Source: Caryophanales bacterium UBA4856 (GTDB lineage: Bacteria; Bacillota_I; Bacilli_A; RFN20; CAG-288). From it: a DNA stretch of 36,105 nucleotides. Position numbers and translations under genes: made by a program. Location of the stretch: NCBI GenBank assembly GCA_002399765.1, contig DHEG01000003.1, forward strand, positions 17,930-54,034, written 5' to 3'. Below are positions 15,997 through 23,909 of this stretch, piece after piece (positions within the stretch are counted from its first letter, which is position 1; each line of letters opens with the position of its first letter). The notes under the pieces are model-generated. The model worked only from the letters and a program-made list of their open reading frames with translations. It searched no databases and was not told the DNA's origin.

Positions 15997-17385
15997 CTAT
16001 TTCCTTAGCTTTTCGTATGGTAGTATGCGGTTGTCCTTCGTCACCGTATAGACCCTCATGTCGGGGAAATCCTTGTCAAACATGGTATCGTCGAAAATGA
16101 CGAATATGTAACCGTATTTAGGCTGAAGGGCGAGGATCAGGGAATAGAGCTCGGTCGTAAGGACGTGCTTGGTATGGAGAGCCGAGCGATCCACCAGGAC
16201 CACTTCGGGGGAATAGGCCAGAAGATAGGCGAACAGTATCTTGTAGTGGTAATCATCATTTATGAACTGCCAGATGTAGCGATTCATTATGTCTTCCGGT
16301 TCGTAGACATCCAAATCCCTCAAAAGGGTCAAGGCCCTGGAGTGGGCTTCTTTTTCGCTGCACTCGTTGGTAATCATCAAGATCTTCACAAGGTTATGGC
16401 CAATCGTCTTGTTTGGATCTACCAAGGCCTGCTTGAACTGACCCAGCAATCCGACCTTGAAATTGTTTATGGCCGCGAAAGTCTTCTTGAAATGGCCGGG
16501 GATCAAGTCGATGCTAGGCCCCTTCCTAAGCCACCGCTTGTTCCGTCTCATGGCTTTCGCCAAAGACCTGTTCCAAGGAGTAACCAGCCTGACCAAGGGG
16601 GAGCGCATCTGGAAGAAGAAGTCCTTCCAACTATCCCTGGTATCCAATGCCCTGGTCTTGGCCCAATACAGCCTCTTCAGATCCGGAGTCTGGAAATAGC
16701 GATATTCACGTTGCTCCTGGGTGCTGAAAATAGAGAGGTAGGGTTCGTTCTTCCGCTCTTGGTCAGCACACTTGCGATCCCAATCCCCCTTCAGACGCAA
16801 GAATTCCTGGCCCTGGGCGTCCTTGGTGGCAAAGAACTGCTTCTTGGCCTGGGCAAGCCTTTGATCCATCGCGGCCTGTTGCTGCGCCAAGGAATCCAGC
16901 CGCTCTTGAAGACGATTGCCGTTTCCCGCCCTTCCGCCCTTTAGGCCATAGGTTTTCTCGGCTCTTTCCACCGCCTTCCCATAATCATTCTCGCTTATCA
17001 TCTTCTGAAGTTTGGAGAGGATGACCTGATGATGCCTCAGCAGATCGGTCATGGCCTTGGTCTCCTGGGCCTTGAGGCTCCTGGCCCTGAAGCGCTTCAT
17101 TATGTGATCGTATTTTATTCGGCAGGTATAGCGCCAGTTAAGGTAGTAGGGATCGACCAGGGGCTTGCCGGTGATGACGACATTGTTGATAAGGGCGTGC
17201 TTGATTTTACGGCGGAAGCCCTTGAACGAAGGCGCATATTCGTGGACGTTGAAATGGGATTGGTAATAGAAGCAATAGACAGGTCCGGGAACCAGGACAA
17301 TGTCGCCGTCTTCGGTGCTGATGGTTATCTGAGGGCTGGGACGTCCCTGCTTAGCCCCAGTGTTGCGTGTATCCTCTTTTTCCAT
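15997..17385 (-). CDS. ABC-ATPase-like pseudoenzyme with coiled-coil insert
   Basis: This 462-residue protein is soluble and rich in basic residues. Residues about 318-455 follow the layout of the C-terminal half of an oligopeptide-type (OppF) ABC ATPase: LVDPNKTIGHNLVKILMI, EKEAHSRALTLLRDLDV, NRYIWQF, LLAYSPEVVLVDRSAL, YGYIFVIFDDT. The catalytic signatures are gone. The signature S-G-G-Q is INDDYHY, the Walker B Glu is replaced by Arg in LVDRS, the H-loop His is replaced in FDDT, and no Walker A is present. Residues about 100-240 are helical and Gln/Lys-rich, probably coiled coil. It should not hydrolyse ATP. GAGGA lies six bases before the ATG. It is upstream of, and on the same strand as, the large repeat protein. 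The homology is inferred by eye from motif order and spacing. Confidence 0.8.
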   Translation of the reverse strand: MEKEDTRNTGAKQGRPSPQITISTEDGDIVLVPGPVYCFYYQSHFNVHEYAPSFKGFRRKIKHALINNVVITGKPLVDPYYLNWRYTCRIKYDHIMKRFRARSLKAQETKAMTDLLRHHQVILSKLQKMISENDYGKAVERAEKTYGLKGGRAGNGNRLQERLDSLAQQQAAMDQRLAQAKKQFFATKDAQGQEFLRLKGDWDRKCADQERKNEPYLSIFSTQEQREYRYFQTPDLKRLYWAKTRALDTRDSWKDFFFQMRSPLVRLVTPWNRSLAKAMRRNKRWLRKGPSIDLIPGHFKKTFAAINNFKVGLLGQFKQALVDPNKTIGHNLVKILMITNECSEKEAHSRALTLLRDLDVYEPEDIMNRYIWQFINDDYHYKILFAYLLAYSPEVVLVDRSALHTKHVLTTELYSLILALQPKYGYIFVIFDDTMFDKDFPDMRVYTVTKDNRILPYEKLRK

Positions 17386-17446
17386 TGTTTTCCTCGTTTT
17401 TGCTGCATAAGATCACAAACGTCTCGGGCATTAGACTAAACTATTT

Positions 17447-17452
17447 TATAAT
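17447..17452 (+). promoter_or_regulatory. -10 element for the HAD-thioesterase pair
   Basis: TATAAT, perfect consensus, lies in the divergent gap 28 bases before the ATG at 17480. No convincing -35 is seen 16-18 bases upstream. Confidence 0.45.
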
Positions 17453-17479
17453 TACCCAAGTGATAGAGGGAATATATAG

Positions 17480-18217
17480 ATGAGCAAAGCATCCTTCGTA
17501 TTGTTTGATTGCTGGGATACGGTCATAACATATCGCGTTTCGAATCCTCAATGGATGGCTGAACGTCTTTTGGACAATTGCGACAATACCGAAAATCGCT
17601 CGGCCCAGGAGATAACCGAATTTTTCTTCAACCTGATGGATGAATATTACCGTACCATGAACGACTTCGATTCTTCCATCGGTCCCCTGTTGAATTACCT
17701 TTGCATCGCCATGGGCCTCAAGCCGAAGATGTCTATCGACAGGCTCCAAAGCGAAGTGCTCGAAGGCCAATACGAGCCTGAGCCTTTGCCGGGCCTCAAG
17801 GACATAATGGATTTCCTCGACCGCCATGGCATCGGCTATGCCGTTGCCTCCAATACCGTTTACGGTGCCCAAGGTACCAAGGCCCATATAGATGGCTGCT
17901 ATCCAAACAACCACTTGGCCTTCGTGATGGCCTCCAGTGAGGTGGCGGTAAAGAAGCCCAATCCCCGTTTCTTCCAAACCGCAGCCAAGATCGCAGGCAA
18001 GAAACCGGCCGATTGCATCTACATCGGTGATAACTTCTTTGCCGATGTCTTCGGCTCCCAAAGGTCGGGGTTCCATGCCTCAGTATGGTACAACCGCCGC
18101 GATGAATATCCTCCCTTTGAATATCACCATGAGATTCCCACCACTCTCAAGTATTACGAAATCCATGAATACCATGAACTTTTGCCGATATTGGAAAAGG
18201 AGCTGGCAATAAAATGA
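17480..18217 (+). CDS. HAD-superfamily hydrolase
   Basis: This 245-residue phosphatase-like protein has all four HAD motifs: I, FDCWDTVI (Asp nucleophile plus second Asp); II, ASNT; III, the Lys in VKKPNPRFF; IV, YIGDNFFADVFG with its Asp pair. A helical cap lies between motifs I and II (C1 type). Such enzymes dephosphorylate small metabolites; the substrate is not evident. AGAGGG sits about nine bases before the ATG. Its TGA overlaps the next gene's ATG (18214), so translation with the acyl-ACP thioesterase is coupled. Confidence 0.93.
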   Translation: MSKASFVLFDCWDTVITYRVSNPQWMAERLLDNCDNTENRSAQEITEFFFNLMDEYYRTMNDFDSSIGPLLNYLCIAMGLKPKMSIDRLQSEVLEGQYEPEPLPGLKDIMDFLDRHGIGYAVASNTVYGAQGTKAHIDGCYPNNHLAFVMASSEVAVKKPNPRFFQTAAKIAGKKPADCIYIGDNFFADVFGSQRSGFHASVWYNRRDEYPPFEYHHEIPTTLKYYEIHEYHELLPILEKELAIK

Positions 18218-18963
18218 GCGGCAACCAGGTATTTGCGGAAGAACATTCGCTGGAGTATTCCGATTACGACATCCATGATTTCGTCTTTCCTTCCTCATTC
18301 TTGGAGATGTTCCAGGACATCGCCGGGAACCACAGCGAAAGGCTGGGCTGCGGTTATGAGACCATGAAGGCCAAAGACCTGATGTGGATCTTGGCACGCA
18401 ACAGGTTGGATATACTGGGCAATCCCAAGGTAGCGGAGAAACTGAAGGTTACGACCATCGTGAAAAGGCCGATCGGCCTCCAGTTCGAGCGTGAGCTTGC
18501 GATAGAGGGAACAAAAAGCGGAGAGCTCTATGTCACGGGGCTTTCCGTTTGGGTCGTCTCTAATCTCAAGACCCGTCGCTTGGTGCGGCCAGCGGGCATC
18601 GCCTATCCCGATTCCTTCCCCTATAAGGAAACAAGATACCAAAAAGGCCTTCTCGCATTGCCAGAATTGGATAATGGCGGAATGAAGCCCTATGAATACA
18701 AGGTCGGATTCTCGGACCTGGATCATAACCGCCATATGAACAATTGCCGTTATGCCACTGCGCTTCTGGACGCTATATCCCCCAAGGAGGGTCAACGCCT
18801 CTCCTTCCTGGAGATCGACTACGAAAAAGAAGTCCTCGAGGGAGACACCCTTTCGATTTTCTTGGGCAAACAGGACGATGGCTCTTATCTAGCCAAGGCT
18901 TTGAGAAGCGATGGCAAGGTTTCCTTCAAGGCTTCCTTCGGCCTCACACAGGATCGGGGTTAA
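18214..18963 (+). CDS. Acyl-ACP thioesterase (double hotdog)
   Basis: This 249-residue protein has the layout of bacterial FatA-like thioesterases, which release free fatty acids from acyl carrier protein. The first hotdog starts HSLEYSDYDIHDFVFPSSF and includes MWILARNRLDI. The second starts EYKVGFSDLDHNRHMNNCRY, where the Asn/His pair is catalytic in the family, and includes EIDYEKEV. It overlaps the HAD gene by four bases. Together with DegV it points to handling of free fatty acids. It ends 14 bases from the convergent pgpA, with no obvious terminator between. Confidence 0.92.
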   Translation: MSGNQVFAEEHSLEYSDYDIHDFVFPSSFLEMFQDIAGNHSERLGCGYETMKAKDLMWILARNRLDILGNPKVAEKLKVTTIVKRPIGLQFERELAIEGTKSGELYVTGLSVWVVSNLKTRRLVRPAGIAYPDSFPYKETRYQKGLLALPELDNGGMKPYEYKVGFSDLDHNRHMNNCRYATALLDAISPKEGQRLSFLEIDYEKEVLEGDTLSIFLGKQDDGSYLAKALRSDGKVSFKASFGLTQDRG

Positions 18964-18977
18964 AGGAAGGGTCGAGC

Positions 18978-19592
18978 CTATACATCCATGCCACGGTGAG
19001 GGCCAAGTACTTTAGGGTGGGCAACGGCATGCATTTGAGCGACCCTGACCGCCGCCACTGCGGCCAAAGCCCCGACGATATCGTCAAGGAAGCAGTTGTC
19101 ATGGGTCTTGCTATCGTTAAGTTCGGAGATCTTACCCGGCTTTGTCACGTCAAGATGTCCGAAATTCGTTATTCCGATGGTGCCATAATTCCCGGATATG
19201 CCGATGGCGATGCATTCATCGAGCCCGAACAAGCCCAGGTCATGGTTGAGGATTGACCGCAGCGGTTCCATGATCACGTTCTTCTCAGCCAAAAAGTCAA
19301 GGTTGACGGCCAAAAGAATCGCGTGGAACTGTTCGCGTTTGGAAAGGATTTCCAGCACGGAGTCCTGCATCTCGCTCAACTTGAGATCTGGAAGATATTT
19401 CCTTTGGTTTTCGTATGCCAATTCGGCGATGTCCTCCACCGTGACGCCTCTCTCCTTAAGAACCGCGATGTTTATCTTTCGCATCTCTTCGGGCGTATAG
19501 ATGTCAGAAGGATGCGGCTTGAATCCCTTCAAGCATTCGAGGCAGGGTGGTTCAAACTCCTTTGGACTGTCGCCTTTTCCGTCTTTATCCAT
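18978..19592 (-). CDS. pgpA: Phosphatidylglycerophosphatase A-like protein (YutG type)
   Basis: This 204-residue protein resembles Bacillus YutG/PgpA, which removes the phosphate from phosphatidylglycerophosphate to give phosphatidylglycerol. An N-terminal helical part (LKERGVTVEDIAELAYENQ, KREQFHAILLAVNLDFLAEK) precedes the PgpA core: GLDECIAIGISGNYGTIGIT, NFGHLDVTKPGKI, and DNCFLDDIVGALAAVAAVR with the conserved acidic pair. Membrane insertion is weak to judge, as in other YutG proteins. It has its own promoter (19617-19645), and the mRNA would begin almost at GGAGG, 13 bases before the ATG. It is convergent with the thioesterase gene. Confidence 0.88.
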   Translation of the reverse strand: MDKDGKGDSPKEFEPPCLECLKGFKPHPSDIYTPEEMRKINIAVLKERGVTVEDIAELAYENQRKYLPDLKLSEMQDSVLEILSKREQFHAILLAVNLDFLAEKNVIMEPLRSILNHDLGLFGLDECIAIGISGNYGTIGITNFGHLDVTKPGKISELNDSKTHDNCFLDDIVGALAAVAAVRVAQMHAVAHPKVLGPHRGMDV

Positions 19593-19616
19593 TTAACAAT
19601 AAAGGCCTCCGTTCCA

Positions 19617-19645
19617 ATTATATGTTTCTGACATTGCCCTTGCAA
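19617..19645 (-). promoter_or_regulatory. Promoter for pgpA
   Basis: On the minus strand TTGCAA (19640-19645) and a perfect TATAAT (19617-19622) are separated by 17 bases. The -35 shares four bases with the base of the hairpin at the end of comFC, so the upstream transcript's 3' structure and this promoter physically overlap. Confidence 0.65.
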
Positions 19646-19668
19646 CCTTTGGCCTTTCTAAAGGTTGC
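19642..19668 (-). terminator. Hairpin at the 3' end of comFC
   Basis: GCAACCTTT (19642-19650) and AAAGGTTGC (19660-19668) form a perfect nine-base stem with a nine-base loop. It spans the comFC stop codon. No T-tract follows on either strand, so it may slow or protect rather than terminate. Confidence 0.45.
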
Positions 19669-20299
19669 TTATATGACTATGTATGTTCATTCCCAAATTT
19701 TCCATAAGCACTATACCCGTTGCACTTTTGGCTCCACCCTCCAGTGCCAGGTCCAGGCAGGCTTCGATCGTGGCACCAGTAGTCATGACATCATCGAAAA
19801 CGAGGACTTTCTTTCCCGCCAAAGGAGCCGGACCTCGCAGCGAGATCCTTTCCCGTACCTTCATCCTTTCGCCATAAGCCAGATTCTTTTGGGACGGCCC
19901 ATCGTCCTTAGCGAAGGGTTTCACGGCTTTTATGCCGACATAGCCAAGCATCTCTTCCAAATGGTCGAATCCCCTGTCCCTATATGCCTGGCCCGTGGTA
20001 GGTACCAATGCGAAAACCCACTTCTTGGCCAATAGGCGCAAAGTCCATCCAAAAGGGTACAAGAATACGCTTCGCATCTCGAAGTCGTTAAGGGTCTTGT
20101 AGCGAAAAAGCCAGTCTTTTACGGGAGAAGCATATTCGAATAGCGAATATATCTTGTGCTTCCCCTGAGTGGAGAACCTCATCAGTCTCCTTTCGCTCCC
20201 CAGGCATCTGTCGCAGAGGATGGGTTTAGGGGACAGCCAAGTTATAAGGCTCTTGTCCTGAATGTCAGCAAAGCAGCTTTTGCATACGGGCTTTTTCAT
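19658..20299 (-). CDS. comFC: ComFC-like phosphoribosyltransferase-domain competence protein
   Basis: This 213-residue protein has an N-terminal zinc-binding part (CKSCFADI and CDRCLGSERR) and a C-terminal phosphoribosyltransferase fold with the PRPP motif VLVFDDVMTTGAT preceded by YGERMKVRERISLRG. ComFC acts with ComFA in the uptake of single-stranded DNA during transformation. The ATG at 20299 lies 35 bases inside the comFA reading frame, a typical comFA-comFC overlap. A longer frame to 20452 is rejected because its extra residues only shadow comFA. A hairpin covers its stop. Whether the cell is competent cannot be told from these two genes alone. Confidence 0.93.
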   Translation of the reverse strand: MKKPVCKSCFADIQDKSLITWLSPKPILCDRCLGSERRLMRFSTQGKHKIYSLFEYASPVKDWLFRYKTLNDFEMRSVFLYPFGWTLRLLAKKWVFALVPTTGQAYRDRGFDHLEEMLGYVGIKAVKPFAKDDGPSQKNLAYGERMKVRERISLRGPAPLAGKKVLVFDDVMTTGATIEACLDLALEGGAKSATGIVLMENLGMNIHSHISNL

Positions 20300-21431
20300 T
20301 GGCTTGCTCAATGATGCTGATAGCCCTTGAAATCTTGCCTTCTTTCCTGTTTCCATAGAACAAGACCTTTCCATTCTCAAAGCCACGGATCCTACCGGCC
20401 CTACCGGCGATCTGAACCAAGGCCTCGGGCGAGTAAATCTCGTTGTCTGCATTGAAGACCAGGACTTGGAGGTCGGCTACGGTGACACCTCTCTCCAACA
20501 CGGCCGTGGTGACAAGGTAGCGGAGATGACCGGATTTGAAAGCACTGATCTTCTCTTCCCGGTATTCGTCTTCCGAATTGACGCTTTCGCCTTTTGGGAC
20601 AAGATGCTTTACCAAATTGAACATCCTTTTCGACTCAAAAATAGTTGGCACAAAAAGGAAGACCTGTCTTCCCTCCTTCACCATCTTCTTAAGCTCAAGG
20701 ACCATGTTGGCAAATCCCAATACCCCTGCTTTCCTGTATTCGGGGACCGGAAGAGGTTTTCCGTGGAAGCGGCTGTTTAGCTCTATGACCCTTCCACCTC
20801 TCTTTGAGATCTCGTCGAGGTCTTCGCCTGATGGCGTTGCCGATAGCAAGACATAGGTGCCCCTAACCGCTTTCCTGAACATGTTCTTCAAAAGCTCGTT
20901 GTCATGGTAGGGAAAGGCGTCGATTTCGTCGAACACGACCAAGTCGAAATAGTTCGGGTAGCGATAAAGCTGATGGGCGGTCAAGACGACGACATCGCCG
21001 GTGAGGTCATCGGTATGGCCATGGCAGACCATCGCGATTTTGGCATGCGGAAAGGCCTTCTTTATTCTTGGCCCTATTTCGAGGACAACGTCATGCCTAG
21101 GCGTTGCGAACGCCACCTTGAGCTTCCTTTGAAGGAACCATTCCATCGTGGCGAAGACCAATTCCGTCTTCCCCGCACCCGTGACGGCCTTTATCAGGAC
21201 CGGCTTCTTTATCTTGGCGCACTCCAGCACCTGGTCCGAAACCTTTCTTTGTGGTTCGGTCAAGGAATAGGGAAGTTCCAATGGAACAGGTGGCCCTTCG
21301 CGCTCATAGGGCTCGGCCTTGGCCCCGCTGAATTCAAGGCATTTTCGGCAATACGTCTCCCCTTTCTTTCCCAAGCCCAGGAAACGGACATTGTCGTTCC
21401 CGCATCTTTGGCACACAAACCCTCTTCCCAT
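20265..21431 (-). CDS. comFA: ComFA DNA-translocase helicase
   Basis: This 388-residue DEAD-type helicase drives DNA import in competence. It has a four-Cys zinc site (CQRCGNDN and CRKC) near the start, Walker A AVTGAGKTE, TPRHDVVLE (motif Ia), LVVFDEIDAFPYHD (motif II), LLSATPSG (motif III) and QIAGRAGRIRG (motif VI). It matches Bacillus ComFA in domain order and is somewhat shorter. The ATG at 21431 is chosen for its GGAGG site nine bases upstream and because the zinc motif begins right after it; the longer frame to 21602 reads through a terminator. It overlaps comFC by 35 bases. Confidence 0.95.
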   Translation of the reverse strand: MGRGFVCQRCGNDNVRFLGLGKKGETYCRKCLEFSGAKAEPYEREGPPVPLELPYSLTEPQRKVSDQVLECAKIKKPVLIKAVTGAGKTELVFATMEWFLQRKLKVAFATPRHDVVLEIGPRIKKAFPHAKIAMVCHGHTDDLTGDVVVLTAHQLYRYPNYFDLVVFDEIDAFPYHDNELLKNMFRKAVRGTYVLLSATPSGEDLDEISKRGGRVIELNSRFHGKPLPVPEYRKAGVLGFANMVLELKKMVKEGRQVFLFVPTIFESKRMFNLVKHLVPKGESVNSEDEYREEKISAFKSGHLRYLVTTAVLERGVTVADLQVLVFNADNEIYSPEALVQIAGRAGRIRGFENGKVLFYGNRKEGKISRAISIIEQANEKARMQKLLC

Positions 21432-21479
21432 CCTATTGGCCTCCGATATATTTATGGACAGTAAAGGGATTATTGCAGC

Positions 21480-21507
21480 AAAAAAGGGGTAGCCTTGGGC
21501 CACCCCT
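21480..21507 (-). terminator. Intrinsic terminator after the purine permease
   Basis: On the minus strand AGGGGTGGCC pairs with GGCTACCCCT (one G-T pair) around loop CAA, followed by six T's. It separates the permease from comFA. Confidence 0.9.
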
Positions 21508-21532
21508 ATCACGCGATTCCTTTTTTGATGTC

Positions 21533-23101
21533 TCAAGCCGCAGAAGTCATGGAGTCCAGGATTGGCATCACGATGAAGTAAGCGAGGAACAGGGCCGCAC
21601 ATACCTCAAGTATGACCGAGACATTCCATGTCGCCTTTGCCAAAGTCTTAATCGTGCCAGACCCATCGACATAGGTCAAGGTCTTGTCAGAACCAACGCT
21701 GGTCTTGTATTTGGCCACGTTGCTGGCCACGTAGGCATACTTGACCTTGGAAGATAGATAGACGATTCCATCAATCAGCACATAGCTTATGAAGCCATAG
21801 GCCATACCGTCGGAGATGCTGTAGGAGAAGGCCATGAAGATACCCGCAAACATCGCTGGTATGGCGGCTTCCAGCTTGTTCCACTCAATGTCCTTGAAGG
21901 AACTAAGCATCATACAGCCAACCAGGATCAAGACCGGCGCGGTGGCCGCAAAGGGTATAGCGGTTATGGGGCCAACCAAGAAGACTGACAAAGCGAAGCA
22001 AATAGCGGTGACAACCGAAGCCAAACCGGTCTTGGCCCCCTCGCCGATTCCGGCAGCGGACTCCACGAAGGTGGTGGTGTTGGAAGTGCCCAATATGGCG
22101 CCGATCGAAGTGGCGATGGAATCAGCGAACAAAGCCTTGTCCATACGAGAATGGAAACCGGAGGAATTCTCCAGTGCCTTCATGTCGTCATCGGTGAAGA
22201 TTCCCGTCTTCCTTCCTGTCCCGATGAAGGTTCCGATGGTATCGAAAGTATCGGACATCGAGAAGGCGAAGATGGCCATAAGCACTTCCGGAATCTTGGC
22301 GGCGTTGCCGAACAGACTTCCGAAACCGGCTTGGGTGAATATGACGCCAAAGGTCTCGGGGAACTCTTGGAAGGCCTCCACGAAGCTTACGCTATTGGCC
22401 TCGAAATCGGTCACCGAGGCCTGACCGCCGAAGGGGATGAGACCAAACAGGGTGGTGACGATGATGGTGATGATCATGGCACCGGGGACTTTCAAGACAT
22501 TCAGGACTATGCCAAGGACCAAGCCGAAGACGAATACGCCAAGAGTTGCGGTGCTTACGTCCGACAGAGCAGGGACACCCGACGAGAAGTTTATGAAGCC
22601 AACATTGACCAAACCCAAGAAAATCAAGAAAACGCCTATGCCACCACCTATGGCATTCTGCAGGGATTCGGGTATGGCCTTTATCAGCATCTTCCTGACC
22701 TTGGTCACGGTCACGAGGATGTTGATCAGGCCGCAGATGAATACCATGGTCAGCGCTTCCTGCCAAGTGAAGCCCAGGGCATCGACGACAGTGTAGGTGA
22801 AGAAGGCATTGAGACCCATTCCGGGGGCGAGGGCATAAGGGACGTTGGCGAACAAGCCCATGAACAAGGTGCCGATCATGGCCGCAAAGGCGGTGGCTAT
22901 CACCACGGCGCCGGCAGGCATACCTGCTCCGGAGAGTATGCTCGAGTTTACGGCCAGGATGTAGGCCATGGCGAAGAAGGTGGTAAGGCCGCCCAAGACT
23001 TCCTTAGACCAGTTGGTGTTATGGCCCTTGAGGTCGAAGAACGGCTTACGCCCCTTATTGACGACGTTGCTGCTTGACTCACTCGTCTCAGGTGAACCCA
23101 T
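21533..23101 (-). CDS. NCS2-family purine permease (AzgA/PbuG type)
   Basis: This 522-residue multi-spanning membrane protein has the AzgA subfamily hallmarks ALAPGMGLNAFFTY and GTSNTTTFVESAAGIGEG, so it should import hypoxanthine, guanine or adenine with protons. About twelve to fourteen hydrophobic segments are visible. The ATG at 23101 has GGAGGAAA upstream, and the extra residues up to 23152 lie in the leader. I see no purine riboswitch in the leader (23102-23220). A clear terminator ends the gene. It suggests purine salvage, common in Mollicutes-like bacteria. Confidence 0.93.
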   Translation of the reverse strand: MGSPETSESSSNVVNKGRKPFFDLKGHNTNWSKEVLGGLTTFFAMAYILAVNSSILSGAGMPAGAVVIATAFAAMIGTLFMGLFANVPYALAPGMGLNAFFTYTVVDALGFTWQEALTMVFICGLINILVTVTKVRKMLIKAIPESLQNAIGGGIGVFLIFLGLVNVGFINFSSGVPALSDVSTATLGVFVFGLVLGIVLNVLKVPGAMIITIIVTTLFGLIPFGGQASVTDFEANSVSFVEAFQEFPETFGVIFTQAGFGSLFGNAAKIPEVLMAIFAFSMSDTFDTIGTFIGTGRKTGIFTDDDMKALENSSGFHSRMDKALFADSIATSIGAILGTSNTTTFVESAAGIGEGAKTGLASVVTAICFALSVFLVGPITAIPFAATAPVLILVGCMMLSSFKDIEWNKLEAAIPAMFAGIFMAFSYSISDGMAYGFISYVLIDGIVYLSSKVKYAYVASNVAKYKTSVGSDKTLTYVDGSGTIKTLAKATWNVSVILEVCAALFLAYFIVMPILDSMTSAA

Positions 23102-23227
23102 GCTTTTTCCTCCTCTATTGGAAATGGGCCGTCTGGCGAAAAGGGAGAACACATTCCAAAGGTTAGACTTTGGTTAGGTCCATTTAAACCCAGTGCAAAG
23201 GTGTGGCAAACGCTTTCAACTTCTCGA

Positions 23228-23258
23228 CAAAAAAATCCGTGCCGAACGGGCACGGACT
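23228..23258 (-). terminator. Intrinsic terminator after lemA
   Basis: On the minus strand GTCCGTGCC pairs with GGCACGGAT around CGTTC and runs into seven T's. It lies 18 bases past the lemA stop and insulates the permease gene. Confidence 0.92.
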
Positions 23259-23275
23259 TTCGAAACGACGATTCT

Positions 23276-23872
23276 TTAGAATTCCATCTTGACGTCTTGG
23301 CGCTTGGCTTCCTCCGCCTGGAAGAACTTGCGGGGCTGAAGCTTAAGCGAATGGGCGACAAGACTCCTGGGGAAGGTTACGAGATTCTGGTTGAAGATCG
23401 AGACATTGGAGTTGTAGAGCCGACGGGAAGCCTGAAGATGTTCCTCGGTGTCCGCGGCAGTGGCCTGCAAGGAAAGGAAGTTCTGGTTAGCCTTCAGATC
23501 AGGGTAGCGCTCGACCACCAAGTTGATCTTGCTGGCCAGTTCGTCCAGCTTGTTGTTGTATTTGGCCATCTCCTCGGCATCGCCTGCCTTATAACCCGTA
23601 CGGGCCTCCACGACCCCGACAAGGGTCTCGCTCTCGTGCTTGGCATAGCCCTTTACTATCCCCAACTCCTTGGTCAAGAGGTCGTACCTCTTGGTCAGGG
23701 CGACATCGATGTCGCTGGCGGACTCGTCGATCTTCACCGCCTGGGACTTCAAGGAGTTTCCGGTGGAAATCCACCAACCGATTATGGATATTATGATGAT
23801 TACCAAAACGACCGCCACCACTATTCCCACCACTGCTCCCACAGAGATCAACGCGGGCATTGTTTTTATCAT
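23276..23872 (-). CDS. lemA: LemA family protein
   Basis: This 198-residue protein has one N-terminal membrane helix (VVGIVVAVVLVIIIISII) and a long helical domain with the LemA hallmarks: SASDIDVALTKRYDLL, VKGYAKHESETL, and NQNLVTFPRSLVA near the end. LemA proteins are membrane-anchored four-helix bundles of unclear function. The ATG at 23872 has an ideal AGGAGGG site, so the longer frame to 23890 is not used. It lies 37 bases after ftsH and is probably cotranscribed, which hints at a role in membrane protein quality control. Confidence 0.94.
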   Translation of the reverse strand: MIKTMPALISVGAVVGIVVAVVLVIIIISIIGWWISTGNSLKSQAVKIDESASDIDVALTKRYDLLTKELGIVKGYAKHESETLVGVVEARTGYKAGDAEEMAKYNNKLDELASKINLVVERYPDLKANQNFLSLQATAADTEEHLQASRRLYNSNVSIFNQNLVTFPRSLVAHSLKLQPRKFFQAEEAKRQDVKMEF

Positions 23873-23909
23873 ATCGCCCTCCTTTGCCAATTATTCTAGC
23901 ATTTCCGAA

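Noticed and set aside
23102..23220. Purine riboswitch upstream of the purine permease
   Set aside because: I looked for the three-way junction core and the loop-loop sequences and saw neither.
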